Assembly (NCBI RefSeq): GCF_051132615.1 | Contig: NZ_CP152375.1 | Coordinates: 1,674,001 to 1,738,000 of the forward strand | Origin: G051132615 sp051132615 | Lineage (GTDB): Bacteria > Pseudomonadota > Gammaproteobacteria > Burkholderiales > Neisseriaceae | Length of the DNA: 64,000 bases | Direction of reading: 5' to 3' | Shown: one piece after another, positions 51,433-61,080 of the stretch | How positions within the stretch are numbered: the stretch's first letter is position 1 | Layout: the number at the start of each line of letters is the position of its first letter | Notes under the pieces: generated by a model | Told to the model about the DNA's origin: nothing | Seen by the model: the letters and a program-made list of their open reading frames with translations, nothing else | Databases searched by the model: none | Program-made: the position numbers and the translations under genes

Positions 51433-52851
51433 ATGTCTGCAAGCAAGGTTTTAACTTTATTAAAAGAAAATAACGTCAAATTTATTGATTTACGGTTTAC
51501 CGACACTTTAGGTAAAGAACACCATGTTTCTATTCCTGCTCATGTTGCGTTGGATGATGTTGAAGAGTGGTTAGAAACAGGACAGCCATTCGATGGCTCT
51601 TCCATTGCTGGTTGGAAAGGTATTCAAGCTTCAGATATGTTGTTGATCCCAGATTCAGAAACTGCTTTTTTAGACCCATTTTATGATGAACCAACTTTGG
51701 TTCTATCTTGCGATGTCATTGACCCTGCTGATGGTCGAGGCTATGATCGTTGTCCTCGTTCTGTGGCCAAACGCGCTGAAAACTATTTGAAATCAACTGG
51801 CATTGGGGATACCGCTTTTTTTGGTCCTGAGCCAGAATTTTTTGTGTTTGATAGTGTGCAGTTTAAAACCGATATGTCAGGCACTTTCTTAAAAATCAAT
51901 GCAGAAGAAGCCGCATGGTCTTCAGGTGACAGTTTTGATGGTGGCAATACGGGACATAGACCTGGTGTGAAAGGTGGGTATTTCCCTGTGCCTCCAGTCG
52001 ATTCAGGTCAAGATTTACGTTCAGCTGCCTGTTTGATTATGGAAGAAGTGGGTATTCCTGTTGAAGTGCATCACCATGAAGTGGCAACAGCTGGTCAAAT
52101 GGAAATTGGTACCCGTTTTAGCAGCATTATCCAACGTGCCGACTGGACCCAAATGACTAAATACATTATCCGCAATGTGGCGCATAATTTTGGTAAAACA
52201 GCTACTTTTATGCCTAAGCCTATTGTAGGCGACAATGGTTCTGGTATGCATGTGCATCAGTCAATTTGGAAAGATGGGCAAAACCTATTTGCAGGAGAAG
52301 GCTATGCGGGCTTATCTGAAACAGCTCTTTACTATATTGGTGGCATCATCAAACATGCTAAGGCATTAAATGCTATCACCAATCCAAGTACCAACTCCTA
52401 TAAACGTTTGGTGCCACATTATGAAGCGCCAACCAAATTGGCTTATTCTGCTAAAAATCGTTCAGCTTCCATTCGTATCCCTTATGTGGCTAGCCCTAAA
52501 GGGCGTCGTATTGAAGCGCGTTTCCCTGACCCAATGGCAAACCCATATTTATGTTTTGCTGCTTTATTGATGGCAGGTTTAGATGGTATTCAAAACAAGA
52601 TTCATCCAGGTGAAGCAGCAGATAAAAATTTATATGATTTGCCTCCAGAAGAAGATAAATTGATCCCAACTGTTTGTGCTTCTTTAGATGAGGCATTGGC
52701 GGCTTTGGAAAAAGACCATGAATTCTTGGTTAGGGGTGGCGTTTTTAGCGAAGACTGGGTTCAAAGCTATATTGAACTTAAAATGGAAGAGGTGAACTTA
52801 TTACGCATGACCACTCACCCAATTGAGTTCCAAATGTATTACAGCTTATAA
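51433..52851 (+). CDS. glnA: Glutamine synthetase type I, GlnA
   Basis: Dodecameric enzyme of 472 residues making glutamine from glutamate and ammonia. Segments FDGSSIAGWK, FFGPEPEFFVFD, EVHHHEVATAGQ, NGSGMHVHQS, and NPSTNSYKRLVPH are conserved. The adenylylation Tyr (about 401) in NLYDLPPEE marks the I-beta subtype controlled by GlnE. GAGGAG lies about 8 nt before the start. The leader has no canonical sigma-54 site: a TGGCA and a TTGCA occur but 6 nt too far apart. Confidence 0.98.
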   Translation: MSASKVLTLLKENNVKFIDLRFTDTLGKEHHVSIPAHVALDDVEEWLETGQPFDGSSIAGWKGIQASDMLLIPDSETAFLDPFYDEPTLVLSCDVIDPADGRGYDRCPRSVAKRAENYLKSTGIGDTAFFGPEPEFFVFDSVQFKTDMSGTFLKINAEEAAWSSGDSFDGGNTGHRPGVKGGYFPVPPVDSGQDLRSAACLIMEEVGIPVEVHHHEVATAGQMEIGTRFSSIIQRADWTQMTKYIIRNVAHNFGKTATFMPKPIVGDNGSGMHVHQSIWKDGQNLFAGEGYAGLSETALYYIGGIIKHAKALNAITNPSTNSYKRLVPHYEAPTKLAYSAKNRSASIRIPYVASPKGRRIEARFPDPMANPYLCFAALLMAGLDGIQNKIHPGEAADKNLYDLPPEEDKLIPTVCASLDEALAALEKDHEFLVRGGVFSEDWVQSYIELKMEEVNLLRMTTHPIEFQMYYSL

Positions 52852-52875
52852 GCTATTTATTGAACGATAAAACAA

Positions 52876-52907
52876 AAGTCCATCCAAATTTAGGATGGGC
52901 TTTTTAT
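52876..52907 (+). terminator. Intrinsic terminator after glnA
   Basis: AAGTCCATCC and GGATGGGCTT arms (one G-T pair) around AAATTTA, then TTTATTT. Confidence 0.88.
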
Positions 52908-52922
52908 TTAAATTTTTGATTT

Positions 52923-53714
52923 TTACTGGTTTTGTCTTACCCACCTTGTCCATGAGCGAAAAAGTTCAGGTTGTAATCCTGCAATTACAGAACGTTTCCA
53001 TGTGTGTAGGCCGCTCCATAAATCGTCTTCTTCTAAGGTGGCTACTTGTCCACCAGCTTCTTCCAAAATTAAAGAGCCAGCAGCATAGTCCCACAGTTTT
53101 TGACCACCGTGTAAATATAAATCATAGCGACCAGCCGCTAAAAAACACCAGTCTAAAGTGCTGCAACCCATATTACGTTGGCTTGCACAAGGGCAGACGG
53201 TTTGCAAGCGACTAACTAATTTACCTGGCCACAAATATTTTGTATCCACCCCCAAAATAGATTCCGACAAATGATTAACGTGTTGTTTTAAGGGTAATGG
53301 TGTGTCGTTTAAGAATGCACCTTGCCCTCGTTGAGCATGGAAAAACTCAAGACTGATTGGGTTGAAAATCGCACCAATTTGTGGGCGAGCATTTTCTATA
53401 AAGGCAATAGACAAGGCAAAGTGGGGAATACCATTAATAAAATTAGTCGTACCATCAATGGGGTCAATAACCCATAAACCAGAGTTTTTATGTTGATGCC
53501 ACAAAGTTTTTTGTTCTTCTGATGTCATTTCTTCGCCCAATACAGGTGCGTTAATGACATCTGGTAGACCCAAACTTAATGCTTTTTGTGCGGCTAAATC
53601 CGCTTCTGACAATAAAGAACCATCCTTCTTTTTACAGGAACCAACATTCAAAAAGCGAGACATCACTTCTTGTTTTGCTACTTCACGGATAAGACTGGAT
53701 AGTTGATTGATCAC
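52923..53714 (-). CDS. Inositol monophosphatase family protein (SuhB-like)
   Basis: Mg-dependent phosphatase of 263 residues. Metal-site motifs are complete: GEEMTS (Glu), DPIDGTTNF (with two Asp) and WDYAAGSLILEEAGG. It could act on inositol phosphates, as a SuhB-type transcription antitermination factor, or on another small phosphate. I place the start at GTG 53714, preceded by AGAGGA at 7 nt; a TTG at 53765 would give an unlikely hydrophobic extension. It is divergent from rsmE and convergent with glnA. Confidence 0.92.
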   Translation of the reverse strand: MINQLSSLIREVAKQEVMSRFLNVGSCKKKDGSLLSEADLAAQKALSLGLPDVINAPVLGEEMTSEEQKTLWHQHKNSGLWVIDPIDGTTNFINGIPHFALSIAFIENARPQIGAIFNPISLEFFHAQRGQGAFLNDTPLPLKQHVNHLSESILGVDTKYLWPGKLVSRLQTVCPCASQRNMGCSTLDWCFLAAGRYDLYLHGGQKLWDYAAGSLILEEAGGQVATLEEDDLWSGLHTWKRSVIAGLQPELFRSWTRWVRQNQ

Positions 53715-53787
53715 AATATAATCCTCTATATGCAAATTTGGAATAATCAGAAAAAACAGGCACAATATACCATTTTAAACACAATAA

Positions 53788-53813
53788 ATGATACACCTAT
53801 ATAGGTGTATCAT
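53788..53813. promoter_or_regulatory. 26-bp perfect palindrome upstream of rsmE
   Basis: The left arm ATGATACACCTAT is followed directly by its exact complement (13+13 bp, no spacer). It ends 17 nt before the rsmE start codon and lies in the divergent spacer. No T-run follows, so it is not a terminator. It looks like an operator or a hairpin in the leader that could hide the GAAGAAG ribosome site. Confidence 0.5.
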
Positions 53814-53830
53814 AGCGAAGAAGACAAACA

Positions 53831-54559
53831 ATGGCACGTTTTTTTGTTCCTTTTGTATTAAATATAGACACACTTTACTCACTACCCGATGAAGTGGTAC
53901 GTCATGTTATGGTGCGTCGCTTTAAACAAGATGAAATCATCGAATTGTTTAATGGTGACGGGTTTGTTTACCAAGCAATCATCACTTCTTTGAGCAAAAG
54001 ATCTGTAGAGGTATTGATTACACAATCTGAGAAAATAAACAATGAGTCTAATTTACATATTGGCTTGGCCCAAAGCATCTCCAGTGGGGAGCGTATGGAT
54101 TTTACTTTACAAAAATGTGTAGAGCTTGGTGTCAATGAATTCTGGCCCATTCAGACTCAACGCAGCATTGTACAATTAGACGAGAAAAGAGCACAAAAGC
54201 GAGTCATGCGTTGGCAGGATATTGTGGTCAGCGCTTGTGAACAAAGTGGTCGTACAACGGTGCCAATTGTGCATCCTATTACAACATTTGAACTGTTTTT
54301 AAAGCATTTGCCCCAACAAACCAAACATATTATGCTTAGTGTTGTGAAAAAGCAGTCATTAAAAAATTATTCAAAAGAATTGGATCAAAATAGCTGGTGT
54401 TTGTTGGTTGGGCCTGAAGGTGGTTTAACTGAGCTTGAAGAGCAGCAAGCAATGGATAAAGGTTTTGAGCCAGTTACGCTAGGTCCTAGGGTTTTGCGAA
54501 CAGAAACTGCGGCAATTGCAGCTGTCAGTGCCATGCAAACTTTATGGGGAGATTTTTAA
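53831..54559 (+). CDS. rsmE: 16S rRNA (uracil1498-N3)-methyltransferase RsmE
   Basis: Cytosolic SPOUT-class methyltransferase of 242 residues. The N-terminal PUA-like domain has HVMVRRFKQDEIIELFNGDG. The C-terminal knot contains LLVGPEGGLTELE and LGPRVLRTETAAIAA, the SAM-binding signature. Length is typical. It is monocistronic in appearance, followed by a 478-nt spacer. Confidence 0.95.
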   Translation: MARFFVPFVLNIDTLYSLPDEVVRHVMVRRFKQDEIIELFNGDGFVYQAIITSLSKRSVEVLITQSEKINNESNLHIGLAQSISSGERMDFTLQKCVELGVNEFWPIQTQRSIVQLDEKRAQKRVMRWQDIVVSACEQSGRTTVPIVHPITTFELFLKHLPQQTKHIMLSVVKKQSLKNYSKELDQNSWCLLVGPEGGLTELEEQQAMDKGFEPVTLGPRVLRTETAAIAAVSAMQTLWGDF

Positions 54560-55037
54560 TATTTGGGCTTAATAATAGCTGTTTTGTGATTTAAATATTG
54601 AATCAATAAACCAAAATGATCAGATGTTGAACGTGAGTTTTTTTCTTCAAATTGTGGCAAAAATAGAAAATAAATGATAAAAAATGTGCAAATATTTGTT
54701 TCATTGAGTAAAATGGTGACCTTGAAATTTTTATTGTTAACATTTCGTTAATTTTGTTTTTGGTTTATAAATTCAGTCGAGTGATAAATGCTGTTTTTAA
54801 GCATATTATAGATCAGCGAGCATAATGGCATATTGAAATTAATATTTTCATGTAAATAATCATAAGGTCATTTTTCTCTAGAAGAGTTTAAAATTTGAAA
54901 TAGATGGCTTTAGAAATACACAAAAACGTTGTAGGTTTGCACCAAACCCTAGCGAATACGACTTATTGTGCTAAATTGATTGCATTTTTTAATCATAATG
55001 GTGTTAAATCAGGGAAATTTGTATAGGAAGGCATATT
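54560..55037. promoter_or_regulatory. 478-nt spacer between rsmE and fimV-like genes
   Basis: AT-rich and without a credible gene. It contains a small hairpin GGTTTG-CAC-CAAACC (54934-54948). It should carry the promoter for the fimV pair, but no well-spaced -35/-10 pair stands out. AGGAAGG ends 6 nt before the GTG start at 55038. No terminator for rsmE was recognised. Confidence 0.4.
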
Positions 55038-57686
55038 GTGAGTACACCAAGTAAAGTTAAAGCTTTATCATTAGCGCTGCTAATTGGTTTATCAGGTTCT
55101 GCGTGGGCAGGCCTTGGCAATGTTAAAGTTTATTCTTATTTAGGGGAGCCGTTTTACGCAACGATCCCTTTAACTGGACAGACAGCTAAAGATGCAGTTA
55201 GCCCCACTTTAACTCAAGAAAGTGATTTGGCTAGAATTCAAGTAAAAGGCTCTTATGCAGCAAATGCACTAGAATTCAAAATTGTACGCAATAAAAATGG
55301 TCAGGCTTTTGTTCAGGTAAGGTCAAGAGCACCAATTAATGAGCCAATTCTTACTTTTGGTGTAAATGTACAATCTGCCTCTGGTACTGTTTCTCGCCAA
55401 TACTCAGCAATGCTTGATCCACGAGGGACATACATTCCGCCCAAAAAGACTCAAGTAAATGATAATATTGCACCATACAATGCGAATACGTCTACGGCTG
55501 AAAAACGTGTTGCAGCAGCCAACAGTTATACCCTTCGCGTCTCAGAAGGGGATACATTACACTCTATTGCCTCCCAATATAAACCAGCTCGCTTGAGCTT
55601 GGCCAATACAAAACGTGCAATTTATTTAGCCAACCCTAAAGCTTTTGCCCGTGGTAGCTCAGAAAAAATTCTGGTGGGCGCAACTATTCGTATTCCTTCT
55701 GAAGCACGTATGCGTACATTACTGGCTTCAGCAAATAAACCAAAAACAAGTAAACCCGCTCCTACTAAACAAGCTTCGTCAGCAAAACCAGCAGCAGCTA
55801 CAGCACCTTCTACTGTTACAGCTGCCACAGATGCAGCATCGGCAAAAGAAGTCAATGCTTTAAAACAAAATGTACAAAAAACCAAAGCAGATTTAGATAA
55901 CGCACAAAAAACCATTAAAGAATTACAGGCGCAAATAAATGCGGCCAAGAAAACTGGTGGTGATGTCCAAAAACTGAATGTTGAGTTAAGTAAAGCAAAC
56001 TCAGAAAGAGACCGTTTTAAAACTCAGTTGGCACAAAGTGAATCTGAGTTAAAAGCGCAACTAGCTGAGAAAAATAAGCAGCTAGAACAAACCAATAAAC
56101 AATTGGCTGAAGCAAAACAAAAAATTGATACATTACAGCAACAGCTTACTGCGGCTGAACAGGAAGCAAAAACAGCTCCTGCGGCACCAGCAGTAACTGA
56201 ACCTACTCCAGCAGAACTACCTGCTCAAGTTGAAGAGCCACCTGCAACCAATGTTGCATCAGCAGAGACGATAGTGAGTGATACAGAAGAAGTATCAGAG
56301 GTAGACACTGTCGCATCAGCAGAGGAGGCTTCAGCTGAAGAGATCGTTTCTATAGAAGAAGTTTCTGAAGAAGAAGTTGTTGTAACCCCACCAGCAGCGC
56401 CAGTAGACATTCCACCAGTATCTGAGCCTTCTTTCTTAGATACATTGATGGAAAAACTGCCTTTAATTGGTGGGGGTCTAGTAGCGATATTGGCATTGGT
56501 TGGTGGATTTGTTTGGTTTAAACGCCGTGGTAATAAAGCAATTCCTGATGAAGATTATGAAGAAAGTGGAGAAACATTCTTCAGTATGCCAACGCCTGTT
56601 ACTGGGGATTCATTAAGCAAAGGTTTCGACACGCCAGCTATACCACCTGCTGTATCCACGCAAGCTAATAATGTTGTGGCAGCTGGACAAAGAGCGCAGG
56701 ATGCCTTCACTCAAATTAATCCAAGCGCTTTAGGGCAAGGAGTGGGGCCAGAAGGCAGCAGTTCCACACAACAGGCTTCTTCGACCTTTATGAGTGACTT
56801 TACTCGGATGTCTGCTGCAATTGATACTGGTGAAATTGACCCATTGTCTGAAGCAGAAGTGTATATTGCGTACGGCCGTAATGATGAAGCAGAAGAAATT
56901 TTAAAAGATGCTTTGGCAAAAGACCCTGCTCAACATGAAGTACGTAAGAAATTATTGGAAATTTATGCCAATAAGCAAGAACTATTGCCTTTTGCCAATA
57001 TGGCTAAAGAGCTTTATGATGCATTTGATGGTCGCGGTGCTTTGTGGCAGGAAGTTGCTGCAATGGGTCGTAAGATTGACCCAACCAACCCATTATATAG
57101 ACAGTCAGATAATAATGCTGCACCTACCGCAGCTGTTGCACCTGCACCAAGAGCAGTTGAAGTACCTCCTGTTGCATCAGCACCTGTTGTTGAAACAGAG
57201 GAAGATGCTTTAGAGAAAGCTCGTGCATTTGATGAAGCCTTTGAAATTTCTGAGCCTGAGCCACAAGTTGCTCAGCCAGAACAAAGCCCATTGTCTAATG
57301 ATTTAGATTTTGACTTCTCTGGTTTGGATATATCACCTGCGAGCAGCAGTACAACACAAGAAACCGTAACAGGCGGTTATGATAGTGCGGCTGGTTTAGA
57401 GTTCGATTTGGATGCCGTCTTGGATGATGCCAAAGATGCTGGTACACTTGATGAACCTACACCAGAAATTGAAAATATCAGCTTAGATATAAGTGAACCT
57501 GCAGCGACAACGTCAGGCTATGACAGTAATGATCCTGCTGCTGCAAAATTGGAACTGGCTAAAGTATACTTAGATATGGGTGATATCGATGGCGCAAGAG
57601 AAGCCTTGATAGAGCTACTTGATGAGGTTGAAAACCCTGCTTTAATACAAGAAGCAGAAAGTATGCTGGCAAAATTAAACCCTTAA
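55038..57686 (+). CDS. fimV: FimV-like polar hub protein, copy 1
   Basis: Protein of 882 residues. Signal peptide about 1-24; FimV N-terminal beta domain about 26-135 (GNVKVYSYLGEPFYATIPL); LysM 164-220 (YTLRVSEGDTLHSIA); Ala/Lys-rich coiled coil about 265-375; acidic linker; one membrane helix about 477-497; cytosolic acidic region with TPR-like repeats about 607-665; and the conserved FimV C-terminal domain about 832-882 (LELAKVYLDMGDIDGAREALIELL). FimV binds peptidoglycan and organises the cell pole for type IV pili and cAMP signalling. The start is GTG with AGGAAGG upstream. The next gene is a paralogue, 23 nt away. Confidence 0.92.
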   Translation: MSTPSKVKALSLALLIGLSGSAWAGLGNVKVYSYLGEPFYATIPLTGQTAKDAVSPTLTQESDLARIQVKGSYAANALEFKIVRNKNGQAFVQVRSRAPINEPILTFGVNVQSASGTVSRQYSAMLDPRGTYIPPKKTQVNDNIAPYNANTSTAEKRVAAANSYTLRVSEGDTLHSIASQYKPARLSLANTKRAIYLANPKAFARGSSEKILVGATIRIPSEARMRTLLASANKPKTSKPAPTKQASSAKPAAATAPSTVTAATDAASAKEVNALKQNVQKTKADLDNAQKTIKELQAQINAAKKTGGDVQKLNVELSKANSERDRFKTQLAQSESELKAQLAEKNKQLEQTNKQLAEAKQKIDTLQQQLTAAEQEAKTAPAAPAVTEPTPAELPAQVEEPPATNVASAETIVSDTEEVSEVDTVASAEEASAEEIVSIEEVSEEEVVVTPPAAPVDIPPVSEPSFLDTLMEKLPLIGGGLVAILALVGGFVWFKRRGNKAIPDEDYEESGETFFSMPTPVTGDSLSKGFDTPAIPPAVSTQANNVVAAGQRAQDAFTQINPSALGQGVGPEGSSSTQQASSTFMSDFTRMSAAIDTGEIDPLSEAEVYIAYGRNDEAEEILKDALAKDPAQHEVRKKLLEIYANKQELLPFANMAKELYDAFDGRGALWQEVAAMGRKIDPTNPLYRQSDNNAAPTAAVAPAPRAVEVPPVASAPVVETEEDALEKARAFDEAFEISEPEPQVAQPEQSPLSNDLDFDFSGLDISPASSSTTQETVTGGYDSAAGLEFDLDAVLDDAKDAGTLDEPTPEIENISLDISEPAATTSGYDSNDPAAAKLELAKVYLDMGDIDGAREALIELLDEVENPALIQEAESMLAKLNP

Positions 57687-57709
57687 AGCAGGGTGAAAGG
57701 TAGATTATC

Positions 57710-59719
57710 ATGAAATTAACACCATCTATGCAAACCAGCGTATTGACCGCAGTTGTGCTTGGTGCGGGTTCTACCGCAGCTTATGCCTCTGCTAATTTAG
57801 ACGCTGCACAGGTTATTCAATCCGATGGCAATGGTTTTGAAGCCACCATCGCGTTAAAAGACCAACCAACAGATAGTATTGCGTCTATAGCGTTAAAAGA
57901 TAGGCAAGCAATCGGTGTGGACGCAAACAATACGCCAGCAACAGACATTAATTCATTATTAAAATTATCTGTAGCAAAAGATGTTGATGGCAGCGGTGTC
58001 AATCATTTAATTAAATTGACTGGACCTGCAGAAGCTGGCGCTGAAATGTTGTCATTTAATGTTGAAGTGCAAAGAACAGATGGTAGCAGCTTAGTGAGAG
58101 GCTATGAAATCGCCCCTATGATTTTACCTTCTCCTGAGGCTTTATTGGCTATGGCTGAGTTTCAGGAAGTAGAAGATGTTGCATACAATACAGTAGAAGA
58201 CCCTAATTTAACGGCAACAACAGCTAATGCACCATCTACAGTTGCTGCACCAAAAGCACAAACCAAAACAGCAAAAGCAGCTGTGACACCTGTGGGTAAA
58301 TCATTGGCTGTAGGCGATGTGAAGGTTCATTCAGCAATGGGTGAAAAACTTGCCTTTGAATTTGATGTGACAGGTAAAAATATTAAAAATGCGCAAGATA
58401 TTAGGGTACAAGTTTTACCTGATTTATCTTTAGGTGTCGTTTCTCCAGAAGTGGCGACAGAAATCGCTACCATGCAACACAATGTGGTTAAAAAAGGGAA
58501 TGGCCGCTATAGTGTGCAATTGACTTCTATCGAACCTATGAATGAGCCATTGTTACCTATTATGGTCGAGGTGATGGCTGGTGGTGATGTAGAAAACCGT
58601 CACTATTCTGTATTGGTTGATCCGCCAAAAATGATGGATCCTATTCACCAAACAGATCATTCTTATTTTGTGCAAGACACCACACCGAAAAGAAAGCAAG
58701 CAGTTGCTTCTTCAAAACGCAGAAATTTAAATACAGGCTCTTATACTGTTGCTCAAGGTGATACCTTATCTTCTATTGCCGCACAAATTAAAGCAAAAGC
58801 CCCATTAAGTGAAAAAATGCGTTATTTACGTGACAGCAACCCACATGCTTTCATTGATGGCAATATCAATAAAATTATTGCTGGAACAACATTGAATTTT
58901 CCTTCTTCTTGGAAAGTGCTGGATCATTATGTTGCACCGACTCAAACTGCTGTGAACAATGACAGTAGCCGTGTTGAAACTCTGGCACAAAAGACAGTTG
59001 AGCAAGATGTTCCTGTTTTAGAAAATGTTGCTCAGTTAGAAGAAGATCAGTTAATTGGGGATGAAATGCCTCCAGTGACAGAAATGACAGAGCAACAAGC
59101 GCAAACAATGGCTCAAGAAGCCCCTGTTGTGGCTAAAGAAGCTGTAGCTCAACCACCTGTTGCTGTGACACCTCCAGTTCCAGTAGAACAAGACAGTTCA
59201 TTATTGGCATTGGTAGATGACACCAATACCTTAGCTGTGGGCGGTGGCGCATTAGGTCTGGCTATGGCCGCTGGTGGTGTAGTATTGTTACGTCGTAGAA
59301 AACAAAAGCAAGAACAAATGTTCGAGAATGATGCTCAAACACAAATGGCTCAGAATGGACAAGATGAGCTCAGTTTTTTAGATGAAGAAGCGGTAAGCTT
59401 GGATACGATTGATTATATTGCTGAAGCAGATGCTTTGGTGGCGCATGGTCAGGTTGAACAAGCTTTAAGTTTACTTAAAGAAGCCATTATTGAAGATAAA
59501 AGCCGTACTGATGTGGTTTTAAAATTATTTGAAGTTTTAACCATTAAAGATGATTCCGCTGTGTTTGATCGTGTGGCAGTGTCTTTACATAGTGCGTTAC
59601 AAGATAACCCATCTTTATATCAACAAGTGAACGCTTTGGCACAAAAAATGACACCAGTGCCAGATTATTTTGTCCATGAAAATGGCACAGATTCTTTGTT
59701 AAATGAAGTGTCTGTATAA
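57710..59719 (+). CDS. FimV-like protein, copy 2
   Basis: Protein of 669 residues built like its upstream neighbour but diverged. Signal peptide about 1-27; two beta-rich FimV N-terminal-like domains in tandem (about 30-150 and 200-305, the second with VGDVKVHSAMGEKLAFEFDV); LysM about 344-400 (YTVAQGDTLSSIA); linker; membrane helix about 507-525 followed by LLRRRKQK; and a short cytosolic TPR-like part (ALVAHGQVEQALSLLKEAI). The terminal FimV domain of copy 1 is missing. It is probably cotranscribed with copy 1 and may be a periplasmic or peptidoglycan-binding partner. A terminator follows. Confidence 0.85.
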   Translation: MKLTPSMQTSVLTAVVLGAGSTAAYASANLDAAQVIQSDGNGFEATIALKDQPTDSIASIALKDRQAIGVDANNTPATDINSLLKLSVAKDVDGSGVNHLIKLTGPAEAGAEMLSFNVEVQRTDGSSLVRGYEIAPMILPSPEALLAMAEFQEVEDVAYNTVEDPNLTATTANAPSTVAAPKAQTKTAKAAVTPVGKSLAVGDVKVHSAMGEKLAFEFDVTGKNIKNAQDIRVQVLPDLSLGVVSPEVATEIATMQHNVVKKGNGRYSVQLTSIEPMNEPLLPIMVEVMAGGDVENRHYSVLVDPPKMMDPIHQTDHSYFVQDTTPKRKQAVASSKRRNLNTGSYTVAQGDTLSSIAAQIKAKAPLSEKMRYLRDSNPHAFIDGNINKIIAGTTLNFPSSWKVLDHYVAPTQTAVNNDSSRVETLAQKTVEQDVPVLENVAQLEEDQLIGDEMPPVTEMTEQQAQTMAQEAPVVAKEAVAQPPVAVTPPVPVEQDSSLLALVDDTNTLAVGGGALGLAMAAGGVVLLRRRKQKQEQMFENDAQTQMAQNGQDELSFLDEEAVSLDTIDYIAEADALVAHGQVEQALSLLKEAIIEDKSRTDVVLKLFEVLTIKDDSAVFDRVAVSLHSALQDNPSLYQQVNALAQKMTPVPDYFVHENGTDSLLNEVSV

Positions 59720-59743
59720 ATTAAATCGTATACTTGTTTCGGT

Positions 59744-59773
59744 AAAAAAGCCTAATGTAGATTAGGCTTTTTT
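59744..59773 (+). terminator. Intrinsic terminator after fimV pair
   Basis: AAAAAAGCCTAAT and ATTAGGCTTTTTT around GTAG. Confidence 0.93.
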
Positions 59774-59802
59774 ATTTGGGCTGGTGTTTGCTGACAGATA
59801 AA

Positions 59803-59832
59803 AAAATACCGAAACTCAAGTTTCGGTATTTT
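59803..59832 (-). terminator. Intrinsic terminator after recA
   Basis: On the minus strand AAAATACCGAAACT and AGTTTCGGTATTTT arms around TG, followed by TTTATC. It starts 24 nt after the recA stop. Confidence 0.88.
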
Positions 59833-59856
59833 AGTCTTTACATTAATGGTTGAATC

Positions 59857-60906
59857 TTATTCCTCTTCATCCAATTTACCATCAGTTTCGTCAATGGTGC
59901 CTTCTGTAATAACCACTTTCGTCCCTGTTTTATCACGGATTTTTTTGTCAATTTCTTGTGCTATTTCGGTGTTTTCTTTTAACCAGGCGCGAGTATTGTC
60001 TTTACCTTGGCCAATTTTTTTACCATCATAACTATACCAAGCACCAGATTTTTCAATAAAGCCTAGGTCAACACCAAGGTCAATGAGTTCACCTTCTGCG
60101 CTGATTCCTTCTCCATACATGACATCAAATTCAGCTTGACGAAATGGAGGGGCAACTTTATTTTTAACCACTTTAACGCGGGTTTCACTACCAATGATTT
60201 CATCGCCTTTTTTAATTGAACCAGTACGACGAATATCTAAACGAACAGATGAGTAAAATTTCAATGCATTACCACCTGTTGTGGTTTCTGGGCTACCAAA
60301 CATGACTCCAATTTTCATCCGGATTTGGTTAATGAAAATCACTAGGGTATTGGTTTTTTTAATATTAGCGGTTAATTTACGTAATGCTTGGCTCATCAAA
60401 CGGGCTTGTAAACCAACATGAGAGTCGCCCATGTCACCTTCAATTTCTGCTCTTGGCACCAAAGCGGCCACAGAGTCGATAATGATGACATCCACACCAC
60501 TGGAACGAACCAACATGTCACAAATTTCCAGAGCTTGCTCACCCGTATCAGGTTGAGAAACCAATAAGTCTCCTACATTGACTCCTAATTTTTGGGCATA
60601 AATAGGGTCTAAGGCATTTTCAGCATCAATAAAGGCACATACACCACCTTGTTTTTGTGCTTGAGCCACAACTTCCAAACAAAGTGTTGTTTTGCCCGAA
60701 GACTCTGGGCCAAAAATTTCAACAACGCGTCCTCTGGGCAGCCCACCTACACCTAAGGCTAAATCCAGCCCTAAAGAACCAGTTGGAATGACTTGTAGGT
60801 TTTCTTGGATTTGGCTATCGCTCATTTTCATGATTGAGCCTTTACCAAATTGTTTTTCGATTTGTGCCAAGGCTGCGCTTAAGGCTTTGCTTTTGTCTTC
60901 AGACAT
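59857..60906 (-). CDS. recA: Recombinase RecA
   Basis: DNA strand-exchange ATPase of 349 residues for recombination and SOS induction. Walker A is GPESSGKT (66-73); IIIDSVAALVP, INQIRMKIGVMFG and GGNALKFYSSVRLDIRR are conserved. The acidic C-terminal tail (DETDGKLDEEE) is intact. ATG 60906 has CTGGAG 7 nt upstream. A possible promoter on the minus strand is TTGGCT-16 nt-TAAACA. No clear LexA box (CTGT-N8-ACAG) is seen in the leader, and recX does not follow. Confidence 0.98.
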   Translation of the reverse strand: MSEDKSKALSAALAQIEKQFGKGSIMKMSDSQIQENLQVIPTGSLGLDLALGVGGLPRGRVVEIFGPESSGKTTLCLEVVAQAQKQGGVCAFIDAENALDPIYAQKLGVNVGDLLVSQPDTGEQALEICDMLVRSSGVDVIIIDSVAALVPRAEIEGDMGDSHVGLQARLMSQALRKLTANIKKTNTLVIFINQIRMKIGVMFGSPETTTGGNALKFYSSVRLDIRRTGSIKKGDEIIGSETRVKVVKNKVAPPFRQAEFDVMYGEGISAEGELIDLGVDLGFIEKSGAWYSYDGKKIGQGKDNTRAWLKENTEIAQEIDKKIRDKTGTKVVITEGTIDETDGKLDEEE

Positions 60907-61080
60907 CAAATGCTCCAGTAAAATTTTTAATGAGGGTAATGTTTAGATTATCTCATAAAAAAGCCAATCTTGCCTGTATGCTTCTTGAGTCTCTTTGATT
61001 TTTCTATCTATTTTTTCTGAAACTCGGTTATGATGCACTATAGCAATATACCGAGCTTTATCTTTATTTATAGGGATTTT

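Noticed and set aside
54934..54948. Small hairpin GGTTTG-CAC-CAAACC as rsmE terminator
   Set aside because: It is nearly 400 nt from the rsmE stop and has no T-run; left as a minor leader element.
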